Below are positions 45,601-56,649 of a stretch of DNA of 64,000 nt, piece after piece. Position 1 is the first letter of the stretch, and the number at the start of each line of letters is the position of its first letter. The DNA is from Phragmites australis (lineage: Eukaryota; Streptophyta; Magnoliopsida; Poales; Poaceae). Location of the stretch: assembly GCF_958298935.1 (NCBI RefSeq), contig NC_084940.1:22191146-22255145 (forward strand), given 5' to 3'. The notes below the pieces were generated by a model. That model was given only the letters and a program-made list of their open reading frames with translations. It had not been told where the DNA came from and did no database searches. Position numbers and translations under genes: made by a program.

Positions 45601-46058
45601 CATTTGCAGACCTAACACTAACCACACCAGAGCACAGCCATGCATGGAACTCAAACATGCACATCACCAAATTCCCACGCAAGAAAAGCCAAGCACAGCT
45701 CCAACCACAGATGCATCTAGCAAGCAACTGAAACGTCCCCCAACCAAAGGCACTGCCGCTATCCCAACCAAGCACATGGATTCGCGGTATGTGCAGTATA
45801 CTTGTACAGCTAAAAGATTGACCCCGAAAGCTCTTAACCCTCCTCGCATCTCCAGAGTAAACAAGAAGAGACCGAATCGCCCACCTTGGGATCGCCCTCC
45901 TTCTTGAGCAGGAGCTGTGCGAGCACGTCGGCGCACTCGGCGTACCGGCGGCTCTGGAACAGCACGGCGGCGTCCCTCGCCATCGCCGCAGTCGCCGAGA
46001 GCATCCCGTCCTCCTCCGCCGCGGGCGGCGGCGCCTCCTTCTCCGCCGGGGGCTCCAT
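39624..46058 (-). CDS. CNOT10: CNOT10, CCR4-NOT complex subunit 10
   Basis: CNOT10 is a TPR-type scaffold subunit of the CCR4-NOT deadenylase, which shortens poly(A) tails of cytoplasmic mRNAs; in animals it partners CNOT11. Six coding exons on the minus strand: 46058-45885, 45078-44992, 42863-42687, 42317-42231, 42158-42087 and 41495-39624. All introns are GT-AG and in phase 0, totalling 822 codons plus stop, near the Arabidopsis length. Visible features: an Ala/Pro/Glu-rich start (MEPPAEKEAPPPAAEE), TPR-like helices (ALFQSRRYAECADVL-type; AVILYHLHDYESALSVLNPLY; AMFYNNLGCILHQQ; ALSFVKSLQQLTD; MTAAMQGELEQANYMVSRGL) and an FRPSSVAGSSS end. A Ser/Gly-rich linker (exon 3) and an acidic, low-complexity region after about residue 530 separate the repeats. 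Exon 1 lies in GC-rich DNA typical of grass gene starts. All exons are open, so the gene looks functional. There is no competing assignment. Confidence 0.93.
42400..42630. mobile_element. Degenerate Stowaway-like MITE in CNOT10 intron 3
   Basis: 'tattaggatttggagaagtc' near 42417 and 'gacttttccaaatcctaata' near 42583 are inverted copies. The right end continues 'ttttgggatggagta', the usual decayed form of the TTTTGGGACGGAGGGAGTA Stowaway end. The left end is less well kept. Confidence 0.6.
42940..43060. repeat. Possible MITE end in CNOT10 intron 2
   Basis: 'aatactccctacagttgcaaaacttg' resembles a decayed Stowaway end (ctccctcc...). No second end is visible. The rest of this 2128-bp intron (42864-44991) shows nothing else I can name. 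Confidence 0.25.
45281..45499 (-). repeat. CNOT10 intron-1 segment duplicated upstream
   Basis: About 219 bp of intron 1 recur at 46391-46596, in the same orientation and order. This member lies between exons 1 and 2 and is richer in G and C. Confidence 0.75.
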
Positions 46059-46390
46059 CCGCCGGATCTAGGGTGAACCGGAGGCGCGGGGCGCGATGGG
46101 AGCGTCGGGATCACGCGCCGCCGCGGGGAGTTCGAGCTCCGGAGGCAGGGGGTTGGGGGAGGCGGGCTAGGGTTTGGACGCGACGACGATGGTGGGGTGG
46201 GGAGGAGGGGAACCGAAGGGGATGGATAGAGAGGGGCCTGCTTTCCTTTCCAGATTTGATGGGTTTTACGACTTTGCCATTGCTTTCCTAATTCGACGGT
46301 TTTAACGATTTTGCCACTGATAGAGGATCAGCTAGCTTAAGCGAGTTCCATGTCCTCTAATTTTATAAAACCGAAATATTTAAAATAAGT

Positions 46391-46596
46391 CAAACACAAT
46401 CAGTTTAAACAGATATTAGCACATGCTTTACAAAACATAATGTAATGAATAAAAACTATAAATACGGAAAGATATATTGAGCCCAATAGCACGCTTAAAC
46501 CACCTGACATTCATATTTTTAATACGCAACACGTTCAGAAAATACAAATAGACATCCACCCAACCCTCTACAGACCAACACGTACGTAAGTCACAC
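46391..46596 (-). repeat. Decayed copy of CNOT10 intron-1 segment
   Basis: It is aligned with 45281-45499 over its whole length (for example 'cagaaaatacaaatagacatccacccaacc' against 'cagaaaatacaaatgggcacccacccaacc'). Most differences are C-to-T or G-to-A in this copy, as expected of methylated, non-selected DNA. It lies upstream of the CNOT10 start. Confidence 0.75.
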
Positions 46597-47534
46597 ATAG
46601 AATTTTATAATTGTTTGTTTTATAGCAGTGTTTCAAAAAACGCTCTGCTTTAGTTGGATGGTGTTTGATACATAGGAGGCAATAGGTAAGCTAAGGTTCC
46701 ACCAAGGTGGTTGAGGCGGCAATTATGTATTAATTAAGAGAGTGGTATCTAGAGCCTAGGCAACAACTGAACAATATAAACTATCGATTTTATAAACAAT
46801 GTCCGGTAGGATCATATGAGTGGTACACAAATAAATATATTCATTGTAGTTTGCTTATAAAAAAAATGATGTGTGAGTTCCTTATGCATCCAATGTTTAA
46901 TTTATTTTGATTTGTTCACTAAAAGAAATCTTGGAATGTATATTTTAGGTTTGGCATTTTAGAATTATTTATTTAGTGAGGTTAGAATAATGGTATTAGC
47001 AAGTTTCGATATGTGGTGATGAGGATATTACTCTTACGGATACACGCACTACAAATAATTCTTTGGAGTCGGCTGTTGTTGCACCATTTGCAAGGTCCTA
47101 TGATATGAACTCATGCATGTCGATTAAATCATGAGGTGAGCATGTTTGTCTGTGTTTGTATTCATACTTATAAGGATATGATGCCATCACCTTGCCACGC
47201 TGCCATCAGGACCATACAACATCATCCCCATGCCGATGCCACCATCATCATCGCCTACGAGTCAATTAGAGATAATGAAATCAAGTTGGAGTCGGATACA
47301 ACAACTAATCGGCGCATTGTTCGGTAAAACAGTCATAACTTTTGCATATGGTGTCTGATTTCGAAATTTGACCACTACTTTTGAAGCTAATGAAAAGATT
47401 ATATATATATATATATATTTACATTGGTACCTTTCTTGAAAAAAAAAAGCTCAGAAGATCGTCGATAGGATCTCTGAAGTTTTTATCAAAACTTGACCTT
47501 CTCTGAATTAGCTGAAAATTTTTGGAATGTAGGA
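46597..47534. other. Unassigned intergenic DNA with (AT)n tract
   Basis: No gene or complete element was recognised. A perfect TA microsatellite lies at about 47396-47418. 'cataacttttgcatatggtgtctgatttcg' (47331-47361) reads like U3/U5 text of some gypsy LTRs (compare 35480-35530), but too little is left to define an element. Confidence 0.4.
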
Positions 47535-47778
47535 TCGAGAATGGCGACTGGAGGGGGTGAATAGGCGTCTCACTAATTTCTTTCGAAACAATAATCTTCT
47601 CCTATTTTGTCACCCAACGTACCTCAAAACCACGAGTGGAAGCAAAAACTTAAGAAAGACAAGCTGCAACAAAAGAATCAAAAACTCACGAACAATTTTC
47701 TTAAGCAATCTATCCAGGCTAATGAGAGTATCATTCAAGGTATCAATCTAAACAGAAAGCTGGTCATAGGTAGGTGAT
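47535..47778. repeat. Start of another Sirevirus-like LTR, interrupted
   Basis: 'ggagggggtgaataggcgtctcac' resembles the beginning of the copia LTR at 48572 ('agaggggggtgaataggctttt'). It is broken off by the gypsy LTR that starts at 47779; its remainder would lie beyond the window. This makes the nest three layers deep: copia LTR, gypsy, copia. Confidence 0.45.
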
Positions 47779-48571
47779 TGTCGGTGGATGAACACCGCAA
47801 GCAGGGATTCTGAGGGATCCCCTTTGAGATTCGACCGAAGGGGCTGATTCTGGATCTACCTCGTACGTGGGGTTAATGCGAATGTATGGGATCTAGGGGG
47901 ACGAATGATCGTCGTCTAGTAGGAGTAAATGCACAGGGGATTTAGACAGGTTCGGGCCGTACGGAGGCGTAATACCCTACTCATGTGTGTCTGGTGTGTT
48001 ATTAATGCTCTCAAAATGCCTTTCTCTGGACCTCTGTGTTACAAGCTGCTGCTATTATAAGTCTTGAGCTTCCTTCTTCAAGTCAAGTCCGGTCTCTCTC
48101 AACTTCTGAACTTCGATTCGCCTCAACCTCCCTTTCTACAAAGTGCCCCCCCTTTTATCCTTCTGGGGGGAGGCTCGGCGTGCCCAGAACGGGGGCACAA
48201 GTTCCTGTAAATCATAAATGGAAAACAACCATTATGGGTCTACAGTTTGATATTACAGGGGTTGAAAATGCGCCCTTCAGTCGGTCCCGTCGCTCATTAC
48301 CCCCCAACTTTAGCAGGTGCAGGGGGGCCCACCGGCCAGCTTCTGAATATCCCCGCATGCCCGTTCGGTTAGAGTAGATCTGACGTGGCAGGGCGACAGG
48401 CGATACGCCTCGAGCCCATCGACGATATCTTCAAGCCGTCTTCCCTTATGGGCCCCGTAGGGTGACGTGCGATGGGACCCGTTGTATTAATTATCCCCAC
48501 GCCTTCCTGCCAGGTGGTGGCACGGACTGACGTACTCAGTACGACAGGCGTGGGGGGAGTGGTTGGATGTG
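47779..48571 (+). repeat. 5' LTR of gypsy element, left part
   Basis: It begins TGTCGGTGGATGAACACC, like the solo LTR at 24425, and runs until the inserted copia LTR. The last five bases, ATGTG (48567-48571), are the target site of the copia insertion. The LTR resumes with ATGTG at 60383, after the copia element. Confidence 0.85.
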
Positions 48572-50289
48572 GGAAAGTGCCTAGAGGGGGGTGAATAGGC
48601 TTTTCTGAAAATTAAAACTAAAACAGCGGATTAAATCTGCCGGATACTCCGGTGAAGGTCGGATACTCCGGTCTGGTTCGGAGTATCTAGTCTAGTCCGG
48701 AGTCTCCGGTGTATACAGGAAATCAAGAACAACTACGAATTAAAGTAAGTAGCTAGAATCTATAGTTGAAGCTAGGTCTACTAGTTATCACAGAGCTAAA
48801 ATAATAATTAATACTAGTAAGATGATCACTAGGGCAATTTATATGAAGAATCACAAATTCACACGATTAAGCAAATTGCACAAACAAGAACTCGAGAGAT
48901 TATCCCGGAGTTCGGCCACCTCACATAGAAGTGCCTACGTCTCCGTTGAGGAGCACACAAAGAGCCGGGTCTTTTCCAACCCTATCCTCTTCTAGCGACC
49001 ACAAAGATCAAGCTAGAATTTCCTTACTCAATTTGAAGTTGATTACAAACTTCCCGTGGCACTCCATAAAGTTTGGGTGCTCTACGGGCGACACATTGCC
49101 GTCTAGAAGCACAAAGCTTCAAGAGTAATGATCACAGCGAATGCTCGAGGAAGAACTCAATGCTCAAGTGGCTTAAACCCTCTCCAAACACAAACTCACT
49201 AAATTTTGTAAACTTTGCACTAGAGGTGGTTGGAGGGACTTTAAATGCTCTTAAAGTGCTCAAAGAGTCTAGAGTTCACCAGCAACAGCAAGCATTAAAT
49301 GCCATGGGGTGTGGGAGTATTTATAGCCCTCTGTCAAAAACTAGCCGTTGCTGTTCTGTCAGACCTGACCGGATTATCCGGTGAACACCGGAGTATCCGG
49401 CCCCAAATCCAAAAATGACGTCAGAACGGTTACAGAACGTGTCAGAACTAGCTGTTACAATTCTGTTAAGTTACCAGAGTCTCCGGTGAACACTAGAGTC
49501 TCCGGTCCTGACAGGGCTTTCAAAAAGACTAAGTCTGGAGACTTGCCGGACCCTCCGGCCTCTCCAGGTACCGGAGTATCCGGTGAACACCAGAGAATCC
49601 GGTCTGTTTATCAAAAAGATTAAATGCTAACTGAGACACCCCTGCCGGAGTCTCTCTCGGAAACTCCGGTTAAAACTTTTTCTCCTACCGGAGTATCCGG
49701 TGAACACCGGAGACTCCGGTCTTTTTCAATAAAAATAACAACTTAACCGAGACTCTCTGCGGAGTCTCCCTCGAAGACTCCGGCCTCAAAACCCACCAAC
49801 TACCGGAGTATCCGGTGAACACCGGAGACTCCGGTCTTTTTCCTAATAAAAATAAATCGGAACTGAGACTCTCTGCCGGAGTCTACCTCAGAGACTCCAG
49901 ACTAAACACTGAGTACCGGAGTATCCGGTGAACACCGGAGTATCCGGACTCAGTGAACTTTTGCAGAACTAACCCGGTATCCGTGGGTGAGTGTGTCTCT
50001 CAACTTGTTGGTTCTAAAGGATATCTTGAGCATTGAGACGCTAATCAAGCAATCAAAAGCAACCCTCTTAATAGAGTGGCTATCCTAGACTCAATTTCAA
50101 AAATAAAAGAATTTAAATCCTATTGAGTACTCTTAGTTGCTTCTCCTTTCGTTTCGACGGGCGTCAAACGTCATATGTCTTCTCAACTAAGACTTAAACA
50201 TGTTCATAACTTAGATAAACATATTAGTTCCTTAATCGTTTTGTCATCAATAAGCCAAAACCCACTTAGGGGGCCTAGATGCACTTTCA
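48572..50289 (-). repeat. 3' LTR of Sirevirus copia element
   Basis: The inverted ends are (T)GAAAGTGCC on the left (first base mutated to G) and GATGCACTTTCA on the right; length 1718 bp. It is flanked by ATGTG on its left. It carries many imperfect palindromes of the CCGGTGAACACCGG type (49370-49960), the hallmark of Sirevirus LTRs. A polypurine tract lies immediately to its right. Confidence 0.88.
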
Positions 50290-50740
50290 ATCTCCCCCTT
50301 TTTGGTGATTGATGACAACACGATTAAAGCTTACTAAAAGATATTTGAAATAGGATTTTGAATTCTAGAAGATATGGTGAGCTCCCCCTAAATGTGTGCA
50401 TTGGTTTAAGTTTGAGTTATACGCAAATGCACATATTCAAGATTTAAATTCGCAAGAGCTCCCCCTATATCCTAGAATCCGTGGGATGCAATATTAAGTA
50501 AACAAGATGCATATGGCAAGATAAGAATCACACTTAATTTAAGAAAGTACGATAATCATCACATTAACATAAAAGTCTTACAAATTCAAATAGAGCACAA
50601 AGTTCATCACAAACAATAGAGTCCAAATGTCCAACAACGATTAAGGATGAAACAGAGTCCAAAGCTAAAAAATTTAGGAAACTAAGAATTGGATAACTCT
50701 CTCTCCCCCTTTGGCATCAAGCACCAAAAAGAGAGAGAAC
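50290..50740 (-). other. Polypurine tract and 3' leader of copia element
   Basis: On the minus strand CACCAAAAAGGGGGAGATTG abuts the LTR (50290-50307), the expected primer for plus-strand synthesis. The remaining 430 bp, up to the stop of the extra ORF, has no coding sign. Confidence 0.75.
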
Positions 50741-52468
50741 CTAATCGCTGCTGGCTTCTTCATCGTCATCGGCGTCATCATCATCATCTTCATCATCACT
50801 TCCCTCAGTGTCGTTGCCAGGAGCGGCGTTGGAGGAGTCATCTTGAGCTTGAGGTTGAGAGCTCTCTGCAGCTGCTTGGGCTTCATCATACCATGCCCAA
50901 GGGTTTTCAAATTCAACCGGTGCACTTTCCGCTTCATCCGAAGCGATGGGTGAACAAGGTGGCTGAAGGTTCATGGAGGTGTACATCTCTTTCTGACGCT
51001 TCTCCATTTTCTTTAAACGAAAACCTTGCTCCTTGATTTGAGTAGCATTATGAGTGCACACTCTGAAAATGGCTTTGAGAGCACTTTTGATAAAAGATGA
51101 CCCTCGAGGAGGAGCACGTCTCGAGGCAAACTTCCTTGAGCTTGAAGGAGCATGAGGAGGTGATGGTGAGGGAGATGGAGCTCGGATGTTCAGGGGTCTC
51201 ATCCGATAGGGTTCATGCTTTACCTCCTTCACAAAAGTTTTCCTGGACACTCTCTCAATGATAGACATGATGTAGGGAGCGTATCCACAGCTTTTGATGG
51301 GCGATTTGGATGTAAACACAATTTCTTCCCAAAGAAAATACGCCACACTGAAGGGAGCATGATCATTGGACATGGCGGCGAGGAGATTCCTAGAAATGCT
51401 CTGCACAGTCGTTGCATCCCCGCTCTTAGGTGCCAAGGTGAGTCGAAACAGGGAGTTTAAGCAACGGTAGAAAGGTCTCATCCCTGTAAGTTTTCCAAAC
51501 TCGACTCGTCCATGATTTAGATACATGAATCCAAGCTCTTCCAAAGTCAGCTGATTCTCGTTATGGATTTGATCTTTGGATGTGTCTCGAGTATCAAAAT
51601 GAAAGTGATGAGTAAATCCTCTGAAGCTTATTCTATACTTGACTCCCTCTGTCATCCAATGCATAACGGGATTCTCAGATCCCTTGAACCACACGGTAGC
51701 ATAAAATTGTGCGATAACTTCCTCGCACCAATCATACTTGAAAGCCATTATATTTTTGACTTTCTTGCTCTCACAAGCAGCGATGAACTCATTGAACACG
51801 GGATCATCTTTCTGAGCCATGTAATTCCAATCAATCCACTCCATATGAGTAATAGGCTTCTTCTTGGCCAAGATCACCGTTTCATAAAAATCTGCTTGGA
51901 AGTCATTCCAAAAGCGATGATCTGCGACATTTTTCTCATAGTCATACGGGTTGTTTAATCTCTCATTGACCACCCTGGATACATGCTTCATGTAGTTCAT
52001 CGTTTATTTTGGAGTGTCAAAGATGCTAGTAGTTCTTAGTGGTCTATGGAGTTTCAAGGGTCCAATGACTTCATCAGCTTGCTCTTCTTCCTCATCTTCC
52101 TTGGATTCAGAACTGTTTTTTGTAGCGATGCCTTTGCCTCTCTCTTCTCGAGAAGGCATCCCACCTCTTCCCCTTCCTGCTGTCACCTTGGCTAAACCCT
52201 TTCCACGACCACTTTCGCGGCCCCTCATTGCTTGACTTTTGGTCCGACATAAAATGACAACATCTCTTTCATAGTGTTCAGTAGATCCCCCTTCTTCGAT
52301 GTGAATACCTCTGCCTGAGGCCACTTTGCGGACTCTCTCACCGCTTGCGTGCCCACTTCCACTATCCTCGGAATGTGCCAGTGCTCTCGCCTCTTGAGCT
52401 CGAGGATCACTCTTTTGTTTCTTCTTCCTCTCAAATGTGCGACCCTTCAAAAAGCGATATCCGGCCAT
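50741..52468 (-). pseudogene. Extra ORF after pol, 'putative plant transposon protein' type
   Basis: One minus-strand frame of 576 codons is broken only by an in-frame TAA at 52004-52006. The N-terminal 154 codons are basic and low-complexity (RGRESGRGKGLAKVTAGRG), ending in LRTTSIFDTPK. The 419-codon remainder has a folded-looking core (HRFWNDFQADFYETV, PITHMEWIDWNYM, FIAACESKKVKNIMAF, WCEEVIAQFYATVWF), then a Pro/Ser linker and an acidic Asp/Glu tail. The core matches my memory of PF20167, 'putative plant transposon protein'. It sits where Sireviruses may carry an env-like or additional ORF. I see no signal peptide or transmembrane helix, so nothing supports an envelope role. Whether the TAA is a mutation or is read through is unknown. 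Confidence 0.65.
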
Positions 52469-52548
52469 TGCAAATAACCTGAGAGAGACAGAACGAATTT
52501 GTGGACATGAGGGACACTAATTAAAAGAGTGTTGCTAAAAATCAGGCA

Positions 52549-53150
52549 GACACCAGAGTATCCGGTGAACTGGTCAGCCCGAGAAATCCCCCAAAACCTA
52601 GGGTTTTGGAAGATTCGGCCGACAAGAGTTGAATCTGGTTTAGGGATGAGTTCTAGGAAGTATATGGAGCTATTCTACCAAGGGAAAACGATCCTAGATA
52701 AGGGCATTGAGAGATCGGGAAGATGTGGGAAAAAGTACCTTTTTGAGCAAAAATACTCCAGGGATTTTGATGAATAGGGATTTTCGGAGATTCCGGCCTT
52801 GAATCCAAGTGAGAAACTATGCAAATCTTGAAGCTCCTTGGTTGTTCCTCAAAAATCACCGGAGAGAGTAAGTTTGGGAGAGAGGAGTTGAGAGTAGATG
52901 AATATGAGGAACTGTTCGGGCAGGGGGTTATATAAGAAATCTGGAGACACCGGAGACTCCGGTCCTAATACTATACCGGAGACTTCGGTAAAGACCGGAG
53001 ACTCCGGTCCTGATACTTATACCGGAGACTCCGGTGAAGACCGGACTATCCGGTAACTGGAACCAGGACAGGAATCAGCTTGAGCAGTGAACAGTGTCAG
53101 GTCCGAATACTCCGGTGAACACCGGACATTCCGACACCTGGAACTGTGAC
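52549..53150. repeat. Internal array of CCGG palindrome repeats
   Basis: Between pol and the extra ORF, the 'accggagactccggt' motif recurs about ten times (densest at 52945-53130), with partners such as 'ccggtgaagaccgg'. It is the same motif as in the LTR but lies within the internal region. No ORF covers it. Confidence 0.8.
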
Positions 53151-53395
53151 AGAATAGATTGAAGGCTGAAATTTGGGGAGGAGTTTTTCGAGAGAAAATC
53201 GTTGGACATAAGGACTAATTTGCTAAATGTGATCAGCCAACAAGCATCATTACATAACTATGATCACAAATTGCAAATCATGATCGAGAGATCAAAGAAC
53301 TAAATAATTTTGAGAAAATCACTCAAAAATGCAATTTTCGCAAACTCCTAACTAAGAAAGCTACAAATCTACAACAAACAAATGTATGCAACAAT

Positions 53396-56300
53396 TCAAG
53401 CCACGTTTCGAGAATCTAGGATATTTAATTCACTTCTCAACTCGCAAAACCTTTGCTCGTCTAGTGGCTTAGTGAGGATATCGGCTAGTTGTCTTTTGGT
53501 TCTCACATAGCGAATATCGATATCCCCTTTTGTTGCATGATCCCTCAAGAAATGATGTCTAATGTCTATGTGCTTGGTTCTTGAGTGTTGTACGGGATTG
53601 TTGGCTATTTTGATGTCACTCTCATTATCACACAAAAGTGGAATTTTGGATGTTTTGTAGCCATAATCTCTTAGAGTTTGCCTCATCCATAGGAGTTGAA
53701 CACAACAAGCTCCCGCGGCAACATATTTGGCTTCGGCGGTAGATAGAGCTACGGAATTTTGTTTCTTGGATGACCATGACACTAAGGACCTACCCAAGAA
53801 TTGGCAAGTCCCCGAAGTGCTTTTTCTATCTACTTTGTAACTGGCATAGTCAGAGTCCGAATAGCCGATAAGGTCGAAGGATGACCCTTTAGGATACCAT
53901 AAGCCAAGGTAAGGTGTATGAACTAAATATCGAAGAATCCTCTTAACGGCCATTAAATGACACTCTTTAGGAGCGGCTTGAAATCTTGCACACATGCACA
54001 CACTAAGCATGATATCGGGCCTAGATGCACATAGATAAAGCAAAGAACCTATCATGGAACGATATACCTTTTGATCCACGCTTTTGCCTTCTCCATTGAG
54101 ATCAAGATATCCACTAGTTTGCATAGGTGTCTTGATTGGTTTGGTATTCTCCATGTCAAACTTCTTGAGCATGTCTTTGATATACTTGATTTGGCAAATA
54201 AAGGTTCCTTCCTTGAGTTGTTTGATTTGAAATCTGAGAAAGAACTTCAATTCCCCCATCATAGACATCTCAAATCTCTTTGTCATGATCCTACTAAAAT
54301 CTTCACAAAATTGTTGATTAGTAGAACCAAATATAATGTCATCGATATATATTTGGCAAACAAATAAATCATTATCAATATTCTTGGTAAAAAGAGTAGA
54401 GTCGGCTTTGCCTATTTCAAAGCCCTTTTTGACAAGAAAATTCATAAGGCATTCATACCATGCTCTAGGAGCTTGCTTTAGCCCATAGAGCGCCTTATGG
54501 AGTTTGTAAACATGTGCGGGATGCTTGGGATCTTCAAAGCCGGACGGTTGCTCCACATATACCAATTCGGAGATTGATCCATTGAGAAAGGCACTTTTCA
54601 CATCCATTTGATATAGCTTGAAATCATGGTGAGTAGCATAGGCTAATAATATACGAATTGACTGAAGCCTAGCTACGGGAGCATAAGTCTCACCAAAGTC
54701 CAAACCTTCGATTTGAGTGAACCCTTAAGCAACCAATTGAGCTTTGTTCCTTGTTACTATCCCATTTTCATCTTGTTTGTTGCGGAAGACCCATTTTGTC
54801 CCAATCATATTTTGCTTTGGCCTTTCCACCAAAGACCAAACTTCATTTCTTTTGAAGTTGTTCAATTCTTCTTGCATAGCCATCACCCAATCCGGATCAT
54901 CAAGAGCTTCTTCTACCTTCAAAGGCTCCAAAGAGGAAACAAAAGAGTAAAATTCACAAAAATTTGCAATTCTTGAACGAGCAGTTACCCCCTTTTGTAT
55001 ATCACCAAGTATGTTGTCCACGGGGTGATCTCTTTAGATGCTTTAATGAACGTGTGGGTGTGGCACTTGAGATTGATGTTGAATATCTTCCACTTCATCA
55101 TCTAAAAAGTTATTTGGGTCTTCATAGTCTTGATTTTGGTCTTGTGGTCGTTTGTCGTCTTGATTTTGAGTTGATGTTGATGGTTCCACTTGCATTGATG
55201 AAGATGGTTGATCTTGATCATTTTGAGTCTCTTGAACCTTTTGTTGCTCTAAAGGCTTGATTTCACCAATTGCCATTTTCTTGATTGCTTCATTTGGTAT
55301 TTCTTCGTCACCTAGCATATTAGGATCAACTTGCTCCACTTGAGAGCCATTAGATTCATCAAATATTACGTCTCTCGCAATTTTAAAGCAACCGGTGGTT
55401 TTGTTGAAAATACGGTAGGCGTAGGCATTTGATCCATAACCAAGCATAAAACCTTCATCTACTTTTGGAGCAAATTTTGAACTTCTTGCCTTCTTGTTTA
55501 AAATAAAGCATTTGCTACCAAAAACCTTAAAGTAGGAAACGTTTGGTTTGTTACCGATTAGAAGCTCATATGCGGTCTTGTTCAATATCTTGTGTAGATA
55601 CAACCGGTTGATGGCATGGCAGGCGGTGTTGATTGCTTCCACCCAAAATTGACCCGATACCTTGTATTCATCAAGCATTGTTCTTACGGACTCCATTAGA
55701 GTCATATTCTTCCTCTCAACCACTCCATTTTATTGAGGGGAGTAAGGAGCCGAGAATTCATGCTTGATTCCCTCTTCATCAAGAAACTCTTTAACTTGTA
55801 TATTGTTGAACTCACTTCCGTTGTCGCTTCTCACTCTCTTGATCTTCACTTCGAACTCATTTTGGACTCTTCTTACAAACTTCTTGAAAATAGCTTGTGT
55901 TTCGCTTTTATCATGCAAGAAGAATACCCCAGTGAAATGTGAAAAGTCATCAACAATAACTAAACCATATTTGTTACCTCCAATACTTATGTAGGCAATC
56001 GGCCCAAATAAGTCCATGTGGAGGAGTTCCAATGGTCTTGAAGTTGTCATCACATTTTTCACGGGATGAGATGCTCCAACTTGCTTTCTCGCTTGACAAG
56101 CACTACAAATTCTATTTTTCTCAAAAGAAACATTTGTTAGTCCTAGGATGTGTTCGCCCTTTTGAAGTTTAGATAAATTCCTCATGCCAACATGAGCTAG
56201 TCGGCGATGCCAAAGCCAACCCATGCTAGACTTAGCCATCAAGCAAGTTTTAGGCTTTACTTCATCCGTTGAAAAATCAACAAGATAAAGTTTACCCTTC

Positions 56301-56649
56301 AACTTACCGGTGAAAGCTATTGAGGCGTCTTCCCTTCTAGAGACAATCACACCCTCATTTGTAAAAAGTCAATTATAACCTATCTCACATAATTGAGATA
56401 CGGATAACAAATTGTAGTTAAGAGATTTGATTAACGAGACATTTGAAATAGAATGATCATTTTAGATGGCGATTTTACCTAGGCCTATTACCTCTCCTTT
56501 TCCATTATCGCCAAAAATGATGTTTTCATGAGGTCCTTCATTTTCTTCAAAAGAGGAAAACATACTCTTTTCTCCGGTCATGTGATTTGTACATCCACTA
56601 TCAATGACCCAACTTGATCCACCAGAGGAGTATGCCTACAAAACAAAGT
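53396..56649 (-). pseudogene. Sirevirus copia pol (protease, integrase, RT, RNase H)
   Basis: One minus-strand frame runs through the pol with few breaks. Order: protease (DSGCTNHMTGE, near 56580); integrase zinc finger (H..H...C..C within WHRRLAHVG...CSACQARK, about 56080-56220); integrase core (MDLFGP, RSDNGSEF, SAPYSPQ); reverse transcriptase (YQMDVKSAFLNG, ALYGLKQAPRAWYE and the catalytic IYIDDIIFGS); RNase H (STAEAKYVAAGACC, TKHIDIRHHFLRDH). The RT/RNase H part (53396-54703, 435 aa) is fully open. Stops lie at 55730, 55043, 55034 and 54725 (all TAA), and two more lie in the protease region. It encodes the enzymes for reverse transcription and integration, but this copy cannot make them intact. 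Confidence 0.9.

Noticed and set aside
45491..46114. Long minus ORF (207 codons) and plus ORFs over CNOT10 exon 1
   Set aside because: They are other frames of exon 1, intron 1 and the GC-rich 5'UTR. The true reading is the 58-codon exon that splices in phase.
50741..52468. Envelope (env-like) protein for the extra copia ORF
   Set aside because: No signal peptide or transmembrane helix is visible; the core looks like the plant-transposon domain instead.
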